Part shown: positions 22,512-33,787 of the stretch, piece by piece | Numbering within the stretch: the stretch's first letter is position 1 | How the letters are laid out: each line of letters opens with the position of its first letter | Assembly (NCBI RefSeq): GCF_963576675.1 | Contig: NC_088919.1 | Span: 45,778,501-45,842,500, forward strand | Length of the DNA: 64,000 nucleotides | Direction of reading: 5' to 3' | DNA from: Euphorbia lathyris | Lineage: Eukaryota > Streptophyta > Magnoliopsida > Malpighiales > Euphorbiaceae | Translations under genes and position numbers: made by a program | Notes under the pieces: model-generated | Told to the model about the DNA's origin: nothing | Seen by the model: the letters and a program-made list of their open reading frames with translations, nothing else | The model's database searches: none

Positions 22512-22594
22512 CTTTTTTATGCACAACTTTTGATTATTAAAATGGTCTTTATCTATTATTTCACCTAGGCCGTAAATTGTCAGGACCGGTCCTA
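22512..22594. mobile_element. hAT-like MITE, right part
   Basis: This continues the element broken at 12682. It ends with a palindromic aggaccggtcct that mirrors the start of the left part. Joined across the Tat insertion, the MITE would be about 410 bp. Confidence 0.5.
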
Positions 22595-24339
22595 CTCATT
22601 TGGGTTATATACATTTCCTATTTATAGTGGTTATCAAAGGTATTCCTGATCATTCTAAGAATCTGCCTTATCGAGTCACAGGACGAGTGTCATCCTTTGG
22701 CCAACAATTTTTTTTTGTCTTTGCACTTGTTTTTAGATTTTGCGTTTTGCTTACTAAGAAGCCTTAAATGCCCAACAACCTTATAATTCGAGCAAAGTTT
22801 CGAGAGGTTTTTATATTCCAAGCGACATATTAGATTTATTTGGATAGGTCAACATAAATTAAAACACGAGAAAAATGTCAAATTCTCCAGCAACAATGTT
22901 ATAATCAAAACACAAAGGAATAATGAGAACTCGAGCAATGTCTATCATTTTGTCCCAAAATTTTGAGGGGGGATTATAAATACGTACATATATCTATGTC
23001 GAGGTCAATTTATGTGTTCAGAGGTCAAAATTAGAAGTCCAAGCAGTGGATCTCATAATGTCGAGACGCAAGTTCAAGGTACCATATCTCTAAACCATCT
23101 ATAATGCCTCCTCTGATGGCACAACTATGTGACAGAAGCCTTTGTCAAAGAGATAAGTTTCCAATTCATGTTTTTGTTCCAGGCTTTATTTAACTTTAAT
23201 TTTAGATCAGTGTACTTCTATGGAAGTTTGCCATCGGCTAAAGTAGTTTTACTAATAATGTTATGTTTACATTCACAAATCCTTTCATCGTAGATTATCT
23301 GAGGAATATTGATACCCTTGTATCCTCCCATGTCTGAAACCATGGCTTTATCCCTAATGAAAGTTGAAGATTGTTATGTGAAATTCAATTTAAGGTTCGA
23401 ACCCACTAGCTTATATGCAAACGAACTTTGCATTGGTACATCCTAGTTGCCACAACAATTGGGATCAAAGCCCTAGTAGGGGGCAACAAGTCATTGTGTA
23501 GAGGTGGAGATGCATGAGATGATCTTCATAGGTCGAGGAGAAACTTTACGGATGACAACAACAATCTCAAGGAAGAGGTCAGAATCCGAAGAAGCCATGA
23601 AGACGAGTAGACGATAAATAATAAATCGAAAACCTCCTGTATTAATTGGAAATTCTATGGGGATGTTTTAGGGACCCCACGGAGATTTATATGGGGATGG
23701 GGCAAGAATCCTTACAGACGGATATAGTAATCTCCGTCTCCACTCGCCTTTCGCCTTTAGGGAAAAAATGTTCTCTGTTTCCATTTTCATCCTTAATTTT
23801 TTCAGTTATTTCCACTTCGTCGGGTTAGATATCTGCGGTTTTTCAATAATACCTATCTCGTTGTCAACCCTATGCACGATGTAAATAGCTCTAAATGAGG
23901 GTAAAAATGTAATTTAGTGTTAACATAGGCAGTCATTGGATACCGCCAGATCATGGTGGTATTTGTAGGTACTTGACTTTCCTTCCTCTAGTAGGTATTA
24001 AATTAATAAAGTTTTAATAAGGTTTTTAACTGCCATTCATCATGTTATATTATATTTTAATTCTGATAAAAAAAATGGGCCTATTGTCCAGGGCTGAACT
24101 CTATAATTTCTAAATGATTCATGATTTGACTTGAAAATGATCCTTGTAGCACTTGATTGAGTGCCAGAAAGGAGCATGAAACAATAGTTGACTTTTTGCT
24201 CTCTTTTATTATAAAGGTTATTACTTTTTAGTCCACATTCACACATTATACTTTCTAGTTTCTTTATCTAAAGAAAACAAGGGCAATATTGGAAGTGCAC
24301 AAAAGTTAAGGACTTCATGTCATTGTTAAATTACAATTA
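22595..24339. other. intergenic DNA, probable old repeats
   Basis: No gene is recognised. A block at 23650-23790 is rich in ggggat and ccccac words and probably belongs to an old transposon, but I cannot name it. Confidence 0.4.
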
Positions 24340-24601
24340 GGGAAAATTACAAAACTGGGTCAAATTGGAGACTCATTTACATATTAAACCCATTTACTAA
24401 TTCTACTACATATCTAGACTGATTTTGTGTGACTTTCCAAAAATACCCCTGACCTTCCCACTTCCACCACTTGCGAATCGCCGCTCCCTTTATCTCCTTG
24501 GTTATGCGAAAAGTTGCTCCAACATTAATGATTTCAAGACTTTTGATCTTCCTTTTTTCCTTTAAATTGCATGAAATTTGCACCATTTAGTCAAAATCAT
24601 A

Positions 24602-25287
24602 ATGAATTTCTCTTTTTCATCTCTTCATCTCTTGATTCTGCAACTTCCTAACCCTAGAAAACGAGTAAATGGTTTTTCATCTTCCTGTTCGTTGCTTGGT
24701 TTCTTTCTTCTTGTTACCATCAAAGAAATGGGTTTTCTACATTATTTCCTTCGTTCTTCCCATGTTATCATATTGTTATTGTCACTTTTGGGGGTGAAAG
24801 GGGCGAAAAATGTAAGTATCTATTTTTTTCTGCGTTTTTTCATGAATTCACTTCGCAATCGATGGTTTCGCTCAGCTTTGCGAAGAGAACGAGCCTGGAA
24901 AGTGATGATCTACTTCGTGAATTGATGATTTCGTGAAGATCTACGAAGAGAAAGAGTCTGAAACGTATGGATCTACCTCGCGAATCGATTAGTTCGCGAG
25001 GTATGCGAATAGATCCTCACATTTCAGACCTCACAGACTTCGCGAAAGCATCGATATGCGACGTAGATAGTCACATTTCAGACCTCGCAGACTTCGCAAA
25101 AAAATCGATATGCGAAGTAAAATCACCTCTTCCCCTGCACATTTACATTCGCATGCTTCGCTAATTTTCATTTCGCGAAGCCAAAATTGTCCTTTTTCAT
25201 AACTAACACGTTTAATTTTTTCTGTAGATGGTTGAATACTTAACATCCCTTTCTAGAAGGCGGCGTACTGGGCTGCAGGGGAGATAA
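24602..25287 (+). CDS. small two-exon reading frame inside Mutator-like element 1
   Basis: Exon 1 (24602-24811) starts MNFSFSSLHLLILQLP and ends ...GAKN before a consensus donor gtaagt. After a 416-bp intron with acceptor tctgtag, exon 2 (25228-25287) reads MVEYLTSLSRRRRTGLQGR and a stop. The 89-residue product has two hydrophobic stretches and a basic tail. The related element at 54028-55554 has the same exon-intron layout and a very similar protein. It may be a captured host gene fragment or an element-specific peptide. I do not recognise the family, and expression is unknown. Confidence 0.35.
25015..25120. repeat. tcgcga-rich short repeats in Mutator-like element 1
   Basis: Two tandem units of about 50 bp (tcacatttcagacctc, then cagacttcgc, then atcgatatgcga) lie in the intron of the small reading frame. 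The same unit occurs twice in element 2 on the other strand. Confidence 0.6.
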
Positions 25288-25734
25288 TTTTCCTTCCTGT
25301 ATAGGGATGAACTTCCCCAAGATTGACACATTCACTCCTGAAATGATTCGTTAGGAGAGGTTGTGTCAATCTCGGGGTGCACCATGGGACACGTCCATCC
25401 CATGGTGCCAATCTTCAAAGTGGACCTAACTTAATCCGGTGCCAATTTTGAAGCGGATGAGTAAACTTGATGTGTCACATGGTGTACACCAAGATTACTC
25501 ATTCGTTTCAAAATTGGTACCGGATTGGTTAGTTTCACTTTAAAATGATTGGTTAGTAGAGTTCATTGTGGCAATCTTGTTATAAATTTTGATAATGTTA
25601 TGATTTGAATGTTGTTATTGTGGCAACCTTGTTGTAAATTTTGATAATGTTATGATTTTAATGTTCGAATCCGTTGTTGTTTGCCAATTTTTGTTATATA
25701 CCACTTCGCGTATTAGCTTCAAATCATATCCAGC

Positions 25735-25870
25735 ATTCGCATATGCGAACTAAATTCATCAAGCAAAACAAACTTCAGCTTCGCAGGCTTCGCATATGCG
25801 AACTAAATTCATTAAGTAAATTAAAACATTAACTTCGCAGGCTTCGCATATGGGTGAATATGCGAAGTCA
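25735..25870. repeat. palindrome-bearing repeats (ttcgcatatgcgaa)
   Basis: Three spaced copies of cttcgcaggcttcgcatatg or shorter versions lie near the 3' terminal repeat of element 1. Two contain the full palindrome ttcgcatatgcgaa. Confidence 0.6.
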
Positions 25871-26012
25871 GACGGGATGGGGCGAGCTCCGCGTAAATAT
25901 TGAGGGTATTTTTGGAAAGTCACACAAAATCAGTCTAGATATGTAGTAGAATTAGTAAATGGGTTTAATATGTAAATGAGCCTCCCATTTGACCCAGTTT
26001 TATAATTTTCCC

Positions 26013-26143
26013 TTATAGTATTTGAACTTAGGTTCTTTCATAAATTTGTACCTTAATTTCATTTTGTCACACACTATTAGACTTAGAGATGACTCGACAA
26101 TATAATACATGTTGAATTTCTACAACCGGCTAACCATTAAAAA
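26013..26143. mobile_element. MITE fragment
   Basis: The stretch from tatagtatttgaacttagg to aaccggctaaccattaaaaa matches the inverted right end of the MITE at 26512-27131. It is therefore one arm of a related copy. Confidence 0.45.
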
Positions 26144-26495
26144 TAGGAACAAGGTACTAAAACAGATTTATGGTTTTTAGGAAAGTATCAATTTAGGCTT
26201 CACGTATAAAATGACATCAATATTATATAGACTTAACTTTTAAAAAATAGTACCAATTTAGAACTCGATAATGGAACGTGACATGTCATTTATATTACTC
26301 TGTTAAGTTCTATCAATTGTACATGGAGAGAGAAATCAGAATTTAACGGAGTAATATGAATGACTTGTTACGTTCCATTATCGAGACCTAAATTGGTACA
26401 TTTTTAAACGTTAAGTCTATATTGATGTTATTTTATACGTGAAGTCTAAATTGATACTTCCACAAAAGTCATAGGCCTATTTTGGTACTTTATCC
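26144..26495. mobile_element. foldback MITE
   Basis: Nearly the whole 350 bp folds on itself. Arms of about 150 bp pair gtatcaatttaggcttcacg (about 26187 on) with the complement of cgtgaagtctaaattgatac (about 26438-26457). The core pairs gataatggaacgt with acgttccattatc. The flanks share ttaaaaa, a candidate target duplication. No coding capacity. Confidence 0.75.
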
Positions 26496-26511
26496 CTTAA
26501 AAATATGGATA

Positions 26512-27131
26512 AATTATAACTATGGTAGACAAACTTTAAATTCTTTCATATTTTAGTACCTAAACTTCATTTTTGCACAAAATGCATAGTTTGATAAGCT
26601 TTTTTACTTAAATATAGGATTCACTTAAGTTGTAAAAATAATTTACCTCTTCCGTTCCATCTCTAATTTCCCCCTTCTCTCTTTTTCATTTTTTATTCTT
26701 CTCTCTCTAAACCAATTTCTTACCTCTTTGAATTCCTAAAAATTGAAGAAACATTCAAAAATTCAGAATAATGAAATAAAAAATTGTTAATAAATTCATC
26801 GTACCATAAAACTATGCAAATTTTCTCATAATATTTTGAAATTGATTTGCTTTTTCACCAATTACATCCCAAAATTTAATGAAGTATTATTTCTATCATA
26901 TCTTCTTCTAACCGCAGCTCTTCTATAGCGTTGAAGACTACAATCAATGTAGTTCCTTGAAAAAAAATAAAATTTGGGTACCAAAATGTGAAAAATGTAA
27001 AGCTTTTAATGGTTAACCAGTTGTAACAGGTCATAGGTAATATATTGTCCAGTTAACTTAAGTTCAGATGAAGTCTAAATGCTAAAATGTAAAAAGAAAA
27101 AAAGTTCAGATACTATAGTTATAATTTACTC
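26512..27131. mobile_element. MITE of about 620 bp
   Basis: The left end ataaattataactatggta and the right end tactatagttataatttac are inverted repeats. The similarity continues inward for about 50 bp with mismatches. The centre has no gene. Confidence 0.65.
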
Positions 27132-28909
27132 TTCATATCATAGATAAATTATGTTTTTATTCATTTCATTATAAATTAATGGTCAAATATATAAATAAAT
27201 TTCAGGACACAAATTTAATTGATTAGTATTTTATTAAATAAGTAATGTGTCACTTTTACATTGATACGAAATTAACACATAACTTTTTAAATTAAATTAA
27301 TGTTTGAATACAAACCCTAAAAATGATATGAATATTTAAAATTACGATTATTATCTATAAACACATACTTCTCTATTTGGAATTACCCTTCTCGAGATGG
27401 ATTCGGGTGCAACTGACGCGTAAAACTCAGCCCCTATATATATACATCAAAGTTTATCTCCAAAGGAGCAAAATTCCAAAACATGAAATCACAATAATTG
27501 AAAATAGAATTGATTGAAGAGGAAAGATAGTGGTGCAAGAAATTCCGAAGCAAGTAAAGTAAAAAGGTGTGTGTCTATTTTGGTTGACCATAAAATGATC
27601 TAAAATCAGCATTAACAGTTTAAACAATCTATCTATCTACCTATTTCTTTATTTGAGACAAAAGGCAAAGGGCCCATTTAGGGGCACAATCATGTCTCTC
27701 AAGACATTTCAACTAGTTTTGGAGTTGCTCCTAATTCACAAATAAGGACCCAACTTTTGTCATCATATAACATGCTAAGTTAAACCTTTAATTGTCTGCC
27801 TGGAATAAGATAAAAAAATGATTAAGAAAGTTTGGAGATTGAGAACTTCACTCTAATGCTTGCGTCAGGAAGAGAATGATACTGAATAATACTGGATGTT
27901 AACTAGAAACAGTTGTAAGTTGTAACAGCTAGTGACGAATACAGGACAGGTCTGAGGAAGCCAATTTTATACGTGCTTGCACTTTTCTAAAATTGATCTT
28001 GCTCAAATTTTGTCGGAAATAAAGAGGCTGAAACCATCCATAGCATGGTAGTTTCAATGACTGGGAAGACTAGAAACCATCCGTGGTAGGGGTGGTTATG
28101 GCGGCTGGGAGAGGGGGTTCCAAGCCCCTCATTGTCTTCGACTAACGACTACACCTATGATTAGAGGTGGCAAAAGTACATACAACATGTAATTTTAGTG
28201 TTTGAGTTTAGCTTAGTAGGTAATGTGTCATTTTTTGGTTGATACACAAATTTTTGGATTGGATTAGGGTTGATATGCTAATCCGAAACGACACGAATAT
28301 TTAAAAATTTTGTTATATTCTCTCGTATTTTTATATGTCATTTATTAATAGAGATAATAAAATTATAGTTATTACTTGCAAATATGATTTGAATCTTCTA
28401 TTGTTATAAACACATTACATGATCCCCTAACATGATATTAACGAACTTTTTGATGGTTAGTGCTAACATATTAATTTAAAAATGACATGAAGTATTTAAA
28501 AACAGTAACACATCTCTTATATTTTTGAAAGTATCATTAATATATATGCAGTACAAAATTATATGTAACCCGAAAACACAACACGAAATCAACACTAATC
28601 TGAATAGGTTAACACGATTATGACATGAAACATTTTGGGTTGGGTTTGAGTTTGCTCTTTTTAACACGAACCCGAAAATGACAAACATGAAATTGCAAGG
28701 TCTACATGTGATTCCGCAAATCACGAATGTGAATGTGCATGATCTTAAGATCTCTTTTTATTGGTTCACGTGGCTTCGACAATTACTTTTAAGGAAGGGG
28801 CGTCTTAATGGTCCACGTGTAATATGATTAATTGTGTGATGTTATTATACAATTTCACATATAAATTTGCAACTTTTTTTTTATCGTTTAACACTATATT
28901 TATCACTGG
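27132..28909. other. intergenic DNA with old repeat fragments
   Basis: 27200-27400 and 28200-28480 share related AT-rich blocks (aatgtgtcac/aatgtgtcat; cacgaatatttaaaa/gatatgaatatttaaaa), which points to copies of one decayed element. 28600-28690 has a run of acacgaacccgaaaatgac type. No reading frame or RNA gene was recognised. Confidence 0.4.
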
Positions 28910-29139
28910 ACCTATCACATACTTAAACTTATTAATTTGGACCTATTACATATTGAAACTTGTTAATTTTAAACCTCTGACGTTCTTATTTGATGCTTTG
29001 GCAAACTTTGACACGACATAAGACGTTTTTTTTAATTATTGGTGCTAAATTAGTAAATAAGGGTGTCATTCGTCCAAATTTCATAAGTTCGGATATATTT
29101 TAGGTTCAAATTAACAAGTTTAAATATGTAATAAGTCAG
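28910..29139. mobile_element. small foldback MITE
   Basis: 28942-28979 (cctattacatattgaaactt...) pairs with 29102-29139 on the other strand (arms of about 38 bp, several mismatches). The 120-bp centre is non-coding. No clear target duplication was found. Confidence 0.55.
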
Positions 29140-29379
29140 TACAATGTGTCAAACGGCAAAATATGAGTGTATTTATATATTAAGTAAACTATATATTTTA
29201 TTTTATTATTTTGCAAGAAATGAGAGGGTAAGAGACTATTTGATAAAGTCTTAAGCATAAGCAAAGTTAATGTTAAAGTTAATATCATTAATAGGAGAGC
29301 AAGATTAGTTTGTTGTGTGGTGATCAATCTCCATCTAATTATGACTAGTAGGAATTCTCCCTCCTAAAACATTTATTTA

Positions 29380-29707
29380 GGCTCCATTTGTTTGAAAAAA
29401 AAAAAAAGTATAGTAAGAGAAAATTTTGTGTCAAAAAAAAAAAACATTTTTAATTATTTAGTTACAATATTGAAAATGGGAAGACATGAAGGGTGACACT
29501 ATTTTCAAAGAGGTAAAAAGTTAATGGATAGAACTACAAAAAGTTTAGAGATTTTTTTTACTCTTTTCAAAATGGTAAAACGTTTTTCTCAGTTCTTTTA
29601 TATATTTTTCTGTTAAAATTTTTCCGTTTATTTTTCTAAGCAACCAAACACCAAAAAATTAAAAACATATTTTCCTCTATAATATTTTCTGGCAAACAAA
29701 CGGAGCC
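29380..29707. mobile_element. hAT-type MITE
   Basis: The left end ggctccatttgtttg and the right end caaacaaacggagcc are inverted repeats. The flanking 8-mers tttattta (29372-29379) and ttgattta (29708-29715) match at seven of eight positions, the target-site size of hAT elements. The inside is AT-rich and non-coding. Confidence 0.75.
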
Positions 29708-29715
29708 TTGATTTA

Positions 29716-30092
29716 GTTATTATGATTCACGATTCACTGTTATAAATGATGGAGTATAGGTATTAACTAATATTTTTTTTTTCAAAAATAGCTATATTAA
29801 TAATTTATATCTAATGTTTAGTGTAAAATAATAAAATTGAATTACAAAAAGGAGAAATAAACGAACTGAGTTCATGACCATTTTTTTTCAACATCTAAAT
29901 TTGGTGTATAGTTTAACGCCAATTATGTATTTGTTATATGATTTTTCTTCTAATTAAATTATATTACGATACACTAAAATTCAAACTTGATATTTATAGT
30001 TTAAGCAATAAGATGTTTTCAATCTCTCAAACCAACTTCTAATATATACACTAGGATTCAAACTCTGATATCGTTCACTACGATGAGCCAAA
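29716..30092. other. AT-rich intergenic DNA
   Basis: No gene and no named repeat seen. Confidence 0.4.
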
Positions 30093-30440
30093 GTGTAACT
30101 ATATTCCAATAATACAAATAAATATACTTTTTGATATATAATGTTATACACATCTTTAAAGAAGTGCTAATTATGAATTTCGGATGGATTTTGGAACTTA
30201 ATAACCGATTAAAAGCACATGCATACCTTCCACGTAGATTAATTAATATTCCTTGAATTCATCTTTCACGGGTGAAAGTGTAACGGTATTCCAATAACAT
30301 CGATAAATCTTTTTTATACATATCTTTAGGAGTGCTAATTGTGAATTTAGGATGAATTTTGGAATTTAATAAATGACAAATTATTAAAAGCCTATGCATA
30401 TATTTCATGTGGATTAATTAATATTCCTCAAATTTATCTC
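30093..30440. repeat. diverged tandem duplication, period about 186 bp
   Basis: Two units begin gtgtaactatattccaat (30093) and gtgtaacggtattccaat (30279). Both contain gtgctaatt, attttggaa and gattaattaatattcct in the same order, with small indels. Confidence 0.65.
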
Positions 30441-30453
30441 ACTTGGTTTATTA

Positions 30454-30900
30454 GAACATCTCTAAATTCTCATACTCTTCGAACACTCAATAGACGTGTC
30501 TCATCAACGACACATCATCATTATAGGACTCGTTAAATAAACTTCATTTCATTATACTATCGTTCTTCAATCCTTATACTCTGCAACAACTCAATCATAC
30601 GAGACTAACTAAATGATTTTTTTTAATAATATATACTTTTTTTTATCATTATTTTACATACACAATTGATTTTCTAATAAACAAAAAATATATAATAAAT
30701 CTATTAAAACAGACCTCTAACTAGTAAAATTACATTTTTATAAAATATATATATTAAGTTTCTACTTAGCAGCAAAAGGTAGTTCACAACCGGTTGATAA
30801 CGGATTGATAACGGATTGATGAAATCATACTCTCCCAAATAGAAGAGTATGATACAATGAGATATAATGATTGGTTTATTATACTCTATTAGAGATGCTC
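30454..30900. mobile_element. Tourist/PIF-Harbinger-type MITE
   Basis: The ends gaacatctctaa and ttagagatgctc are imperfect inverted repeats. The element is flanked by TTA at 30451-30453 and 30901-30903, the 3-bp target of PIF/Harbinger elements. No coding capacity. Confidence 0.65.
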
Positions 30901-30903
30901 TTA

Positions 30904-31283
30904 ACTCAACATTTTGATTGGACATGCTACAAGTATTTTATGGGAATTAGGCCGTCCGATTATTTTCATATATATAGTCAGTGACTAACTAAATGAATTT
31001 GGTCAGTCACTTTTAGATCTAGACTTGTTAGAATCCTAAAATGAAAATTAAAATCAACCGTAAAGCTTAAATTTAACAACCCTAAATCTAAAAGTGATTG
31101 ATCAAGTAACAACCACCACTAAACTGCCACTAGATATTTATCTATTCTCATTTCTCTCTCATTCCACTAAATATACGTGCTCTATCCCTATTCCCGTTCT
31201 TCAATGTCCCAACTGGAGATCCCAAACTAAATACCCGAATTATAAAAAAATTTATTAATATTATATATCTGTAACTTAACTTA
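30904..31283. other. AT-rich intergenic DNA
   Basis: No gene seen. Stops are frequent in all frames. Confidence 0.4.
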
Positions 31284-31506
31284 GGGTCCGTTTGTTTTAT
31301 CTGTTGTTTGTTGTTTCCTATTACGGTTTGCTGTTTGTTGTTTGAAAATGCTGCTGTTCCAAAAAGCAGGGATTCCCTGCTTTTATAAAAAGCTACTTTT
31401 CGGCTACAAAAGGCAAACAGGTGGTGTCTAACCAAACACCTTAAACTCTCATTTTCAAAGTGAAAAGGTAAACAGGAGGTCGAAAAGCAGCTACCAAACA
31501 CCCCTT
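31284..31506. mobile_element. short hAT-like MITE
   Basis: The start agggtccgtttgt and end accaaacacccct form an imperfect terminal inverted repeat of the common hAT-MITE form. The internal aaaagcagggattccctgctttt is a local palindrome. The exact borders are uncertain by a few bases. Confidence 0.55.
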
Positions 31507-32129
31507 ATTTTAAAAATACATTAGATAGAGCTGTTGAATCAATCCTGATACAAAAAAATATATATATTCTACAAATGGATGTTTTATATGAAAAAAAAGC
31601 AAAAAAATTTAAAAACAAAAACAAAGATGAAGATTACCCGCGAGAAAGGGATGATAGCCAAATTTTTCCATTTGTAATTAGGGACGGAGAATCCTAATAG
31701 ACCAGTTGTTCGGAATGGTAAATGCAATCCGTCCCGTTCCGTTTACAACCCTAATCACAACTACGCGTATCAATCCTCCTATAATCCCATTGTTTTGCAA
31801 GTGAACTTCATCAAGAAATAAGCAACAAATCCCAAAATTACCCTTTTATTAGCACCACAAAACTAATACAACTTTTTTTTTTAATTTATTTTTAATACTA
31901 AGAGAACTATAGAGTGAAGTTCTTATATTAAGCATCCGATCTTCCATGTCACTTGGATAACTTTAAATTCACATTTAGACACACATATTGTGGCTCCATT
32001 GAATAAGTAAAATAGTGGATCCTCTTATAATATGTCTAGGTTCGTATTATACATATCAAAATATATATGGAATGTCATCAATTTGACATAAAACCGAATA
32101 CTTCTTGATATGGTAAATAATAATCATTC
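31507..32129. other. AT-rich intergenic DNA
   Basis: No gene or named repeat seen. Confidence 0.4.
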
Positions 32130-32466
32130 GGAACTCAAAGGCCCATGGCCTACTTTTGGACCGGTCCATTTAGGGTCCCCAAAAGGTATCCAGAAAAGGA
32201 TCAAAGTTTCGAACCTCAGATACACGTTGAAGCTATTTGGAGAGGGAGTGTGGATTCCGGACCAATACGACGATGACACGTGTATGTAGGCTGAAGCTCA
32301 AATCATTATAAATAGGAGTTTAATTCAAAGAGAAAGGTACTCAATTCTATACACTCAAACTTGTTTATTCTCTGAATTTGGTATTCTTATACTGACTTAG
32401 GCATCAGACAGAGTTTATCGGTCTCCGACCCCTATCAGATTGTGTTATGTTTTACATAAGTGTCAT
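32130..32466 (+). mobile_element. possible solo LTR or LTR fragment
   Basis: A TATA box (attataaatagg, about 32308) is followed about 50 bp later by tactcaattctatacactc. A U5-like block then holds ttatactgacttaggcatc and ggtctccgacccctatcag. This order is typical of gypsy LTRs in plants. No partner LTR, coding part or target duplication was found, and the borders are guesses. It lies 350 bp upstream of the unknown gene. Confidence 0.4.
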
Positions 32467-32818
32467 TTATTAAAAAAAGATAATACAAAAACACCAAAGT
32501 TTGAATTGATAGTTGCACATGATTAATATTAATTAAAAACTGAAATCCCTAAACTAAAAAATTAAAATAAATAATAAGACCTCCTGCAAACCTCGAAATA
32601 GAAAAATCTTATAGTCAGATTCACCCATCCATCCGTGCAAATAAAAAAACAAACAAAATAACAAAAAGAAAATTAAAATAAATAAAATCCCCCAAGTGGG
32701 GCCACCACCACCATATCCTCATTTCTCTGTTCCAAAAACGATAACTTTTTCTCTCGACGCCATAGAAAAAGCTTCGAAAAAGAGAGAAGAAGAAGAAGAT
32801 TGAGGAATAAAAATAATA
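32467..32818. other. upstream region of the unknown basic-protein gene
   Basis: AT-rich, becoming less so close to the ATG at 32819. A CT/GA-rich leader (32740-32810) precedes the start. No clear TATA box. Confidence 0.4.
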
Positions 32819-33787
32819 ATGAAACTTCCCACAAAACCCATTTCCAGTCCTGGCCGGCCGGAGAAGTATCCACCGCCATTGATGAGGTTTTTGAGAACCA
32901 ATGCCGGAAGCAGAAGCAGAGGAAGGTCACGTTCAAGCCCTATGTTTGTTCGGAAGAAATCCACGGCGGCAGCCACGGCGGCCGGAATTGAAACTCAAGA
33001 ACCCTCTTCTCCAAAAGTCACTTGCATGGGTCAAGTCCGAGTTAACCGCTCTAAACAACACCAATCGAAACCCCGATCTGGAAAATCGAAACGCCGACGA
33101 TGTAAATGGATACGAAACGCTCTGTTCGCCGGAAAATTGAAACCTAAATGCTCAAAACCCGATTGGAGGAAGTGGTGGGGGGTTATGTTTTTTCATTGCG
33201 GGTTTAAAAGAAAAAGTAAAATTAAAGAAGATTCATCCAAGATTGAACCCAAATTCAGCAACAGAACTGAAGATTCAGACGACGGCGACGGCGGCGGCGA
33301 AGAAGATGAAGAGGAAGATGAAAGAAAGACAGCTAAAGAGTACTACTTCTCCACCGCCGCCGCCATTTCACCGCCGAAGAACGCTTTAATGTTGACTAGA
33401 AGTAGATCTGCGCCGTACAGATCATCCTCTTTAGCTTGTAGATTTTGGGGGTCTCCGAGTGAAGAATCCGATTATCCTCAAAAGCTGAAAAGCAGTTCAG
33501 ATGATGAAATCCGATTATCGGAAAGTAAAGAATCCGATTATCCTCAAAAGCTGAAAAGCAGTTCAGATGATGAAATCCGATTATCGGAAAGTAAAGAATC
33601 CGAGGAAGAAGTAAAATTGGATACAGAAATTGAAGTTTCGATTGTAAATCCAACGATTGGAAGTGTTGATGATGTTGTTCATCATCCATTAATACTTACA
33701 AGATGTAAATCAGAACCAGCAAGAATTGCAGAGAAGCTTGATCCTGAGTTGAGTTTCTGGAAGAACAGAAGGTTGGGTTTCACATGA
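32819..33787 (+). CDS. plant protein of unknown function, basic and Ser-rich
   Basis: An intronless 322-residue frame begins MKLPTKPISSPGRPEKYPPP. Visible parts, in order: a basic Arg/Ser segment (GSRSRGRSRSSPMFVRKKS), a Lys/Arg-rich middle with clustered Trp and Cys (WIRNALFAGKLKPKCSKPDW), a GGGEEDEEEDE acidic stretch, the short motif LTRSRSAPYRSSSLACRFWG, and a related C-terminal motif LILTRCKSEPARIAEKLDPE. I think similar proteins occur in other plants without a known role, but cannot confirm this here. Nuclear localisation is possible from the basic clusters. Residues 216-259 are a perfect 22-residue tandem duplication. Codon use and an intact frame support a real gene. Confidence 0.85.
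   Translation: MKLPTKPISSPGRPEKYPPPLMRFLRTNAGSRSRGRSRSSPMFVRKKSTAAATAAGIETQEPSSPKVTCMGQVRVNRSKQHQSKPRSGKSKRRRCKWIRNALFAGKLKPKCSKPDWRKWWGVMFFHCGFKRKSKIKEDSSKIEPKFSNRTEDSDDGDGGGEEDEEEDERKTAKEYYFSTAAAISPPKNALMLTRSRSAPYRSSSLACRFWGSPSEESDYPQKLKSSSDDEIRLSESKESDYPQKLKSSSDDEIRLSESKESEEEVKLDTEIEVSIVNPTIGSVDDVVHHPLILTRCKSEPARIAEKLDPELSFWKNRRLGFT
33464..33595 (+). repeat. perfect 66-bp in-frame tandem duplication
   Basis: 33464-33529 and 33530-33595 are identical at every base by my reading. Each encodes a 22-residue unit, ESDYPQKLKSS then SDDEIRLSESK. The duplication keeps the frame. Confidence 0.93.

Larger units (their letters stand above)
24340..26012. mobile_element. Mutator-like non-autonomous element, copy 1
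   Basis: Long terminal inverted repeats (about 107 bp, few mismatches) begin gggaaaattacaaaactggg. A close relative with a clear 9-bp target duplication lies at 54028-55554, which supports the Mutator assignment. The flanks of this copy (ttacaatta and ttatagtat) match only partly. Inside are a small spliced reading frame (24602-25287), short repeats rich in tcgcgaa and gcatatgcgaa, and a 57-bp direct repeat at about 25565-25680. No transposase is present. Confidence 0.8.

Noticed and set aside
27400..28150. possible non-coding RNA gene or degraded protein gene
   Set aside because: A TATA-like tatatatata near 27437 is present, but no conserved structure, microRNA-like hairpin or frame could be recognised.
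33396..33689. minus-strand frame with a repeated peptide
   Set aside because: The repeat is only the complement of the 66-bp duplication in the real plus-strand gene.
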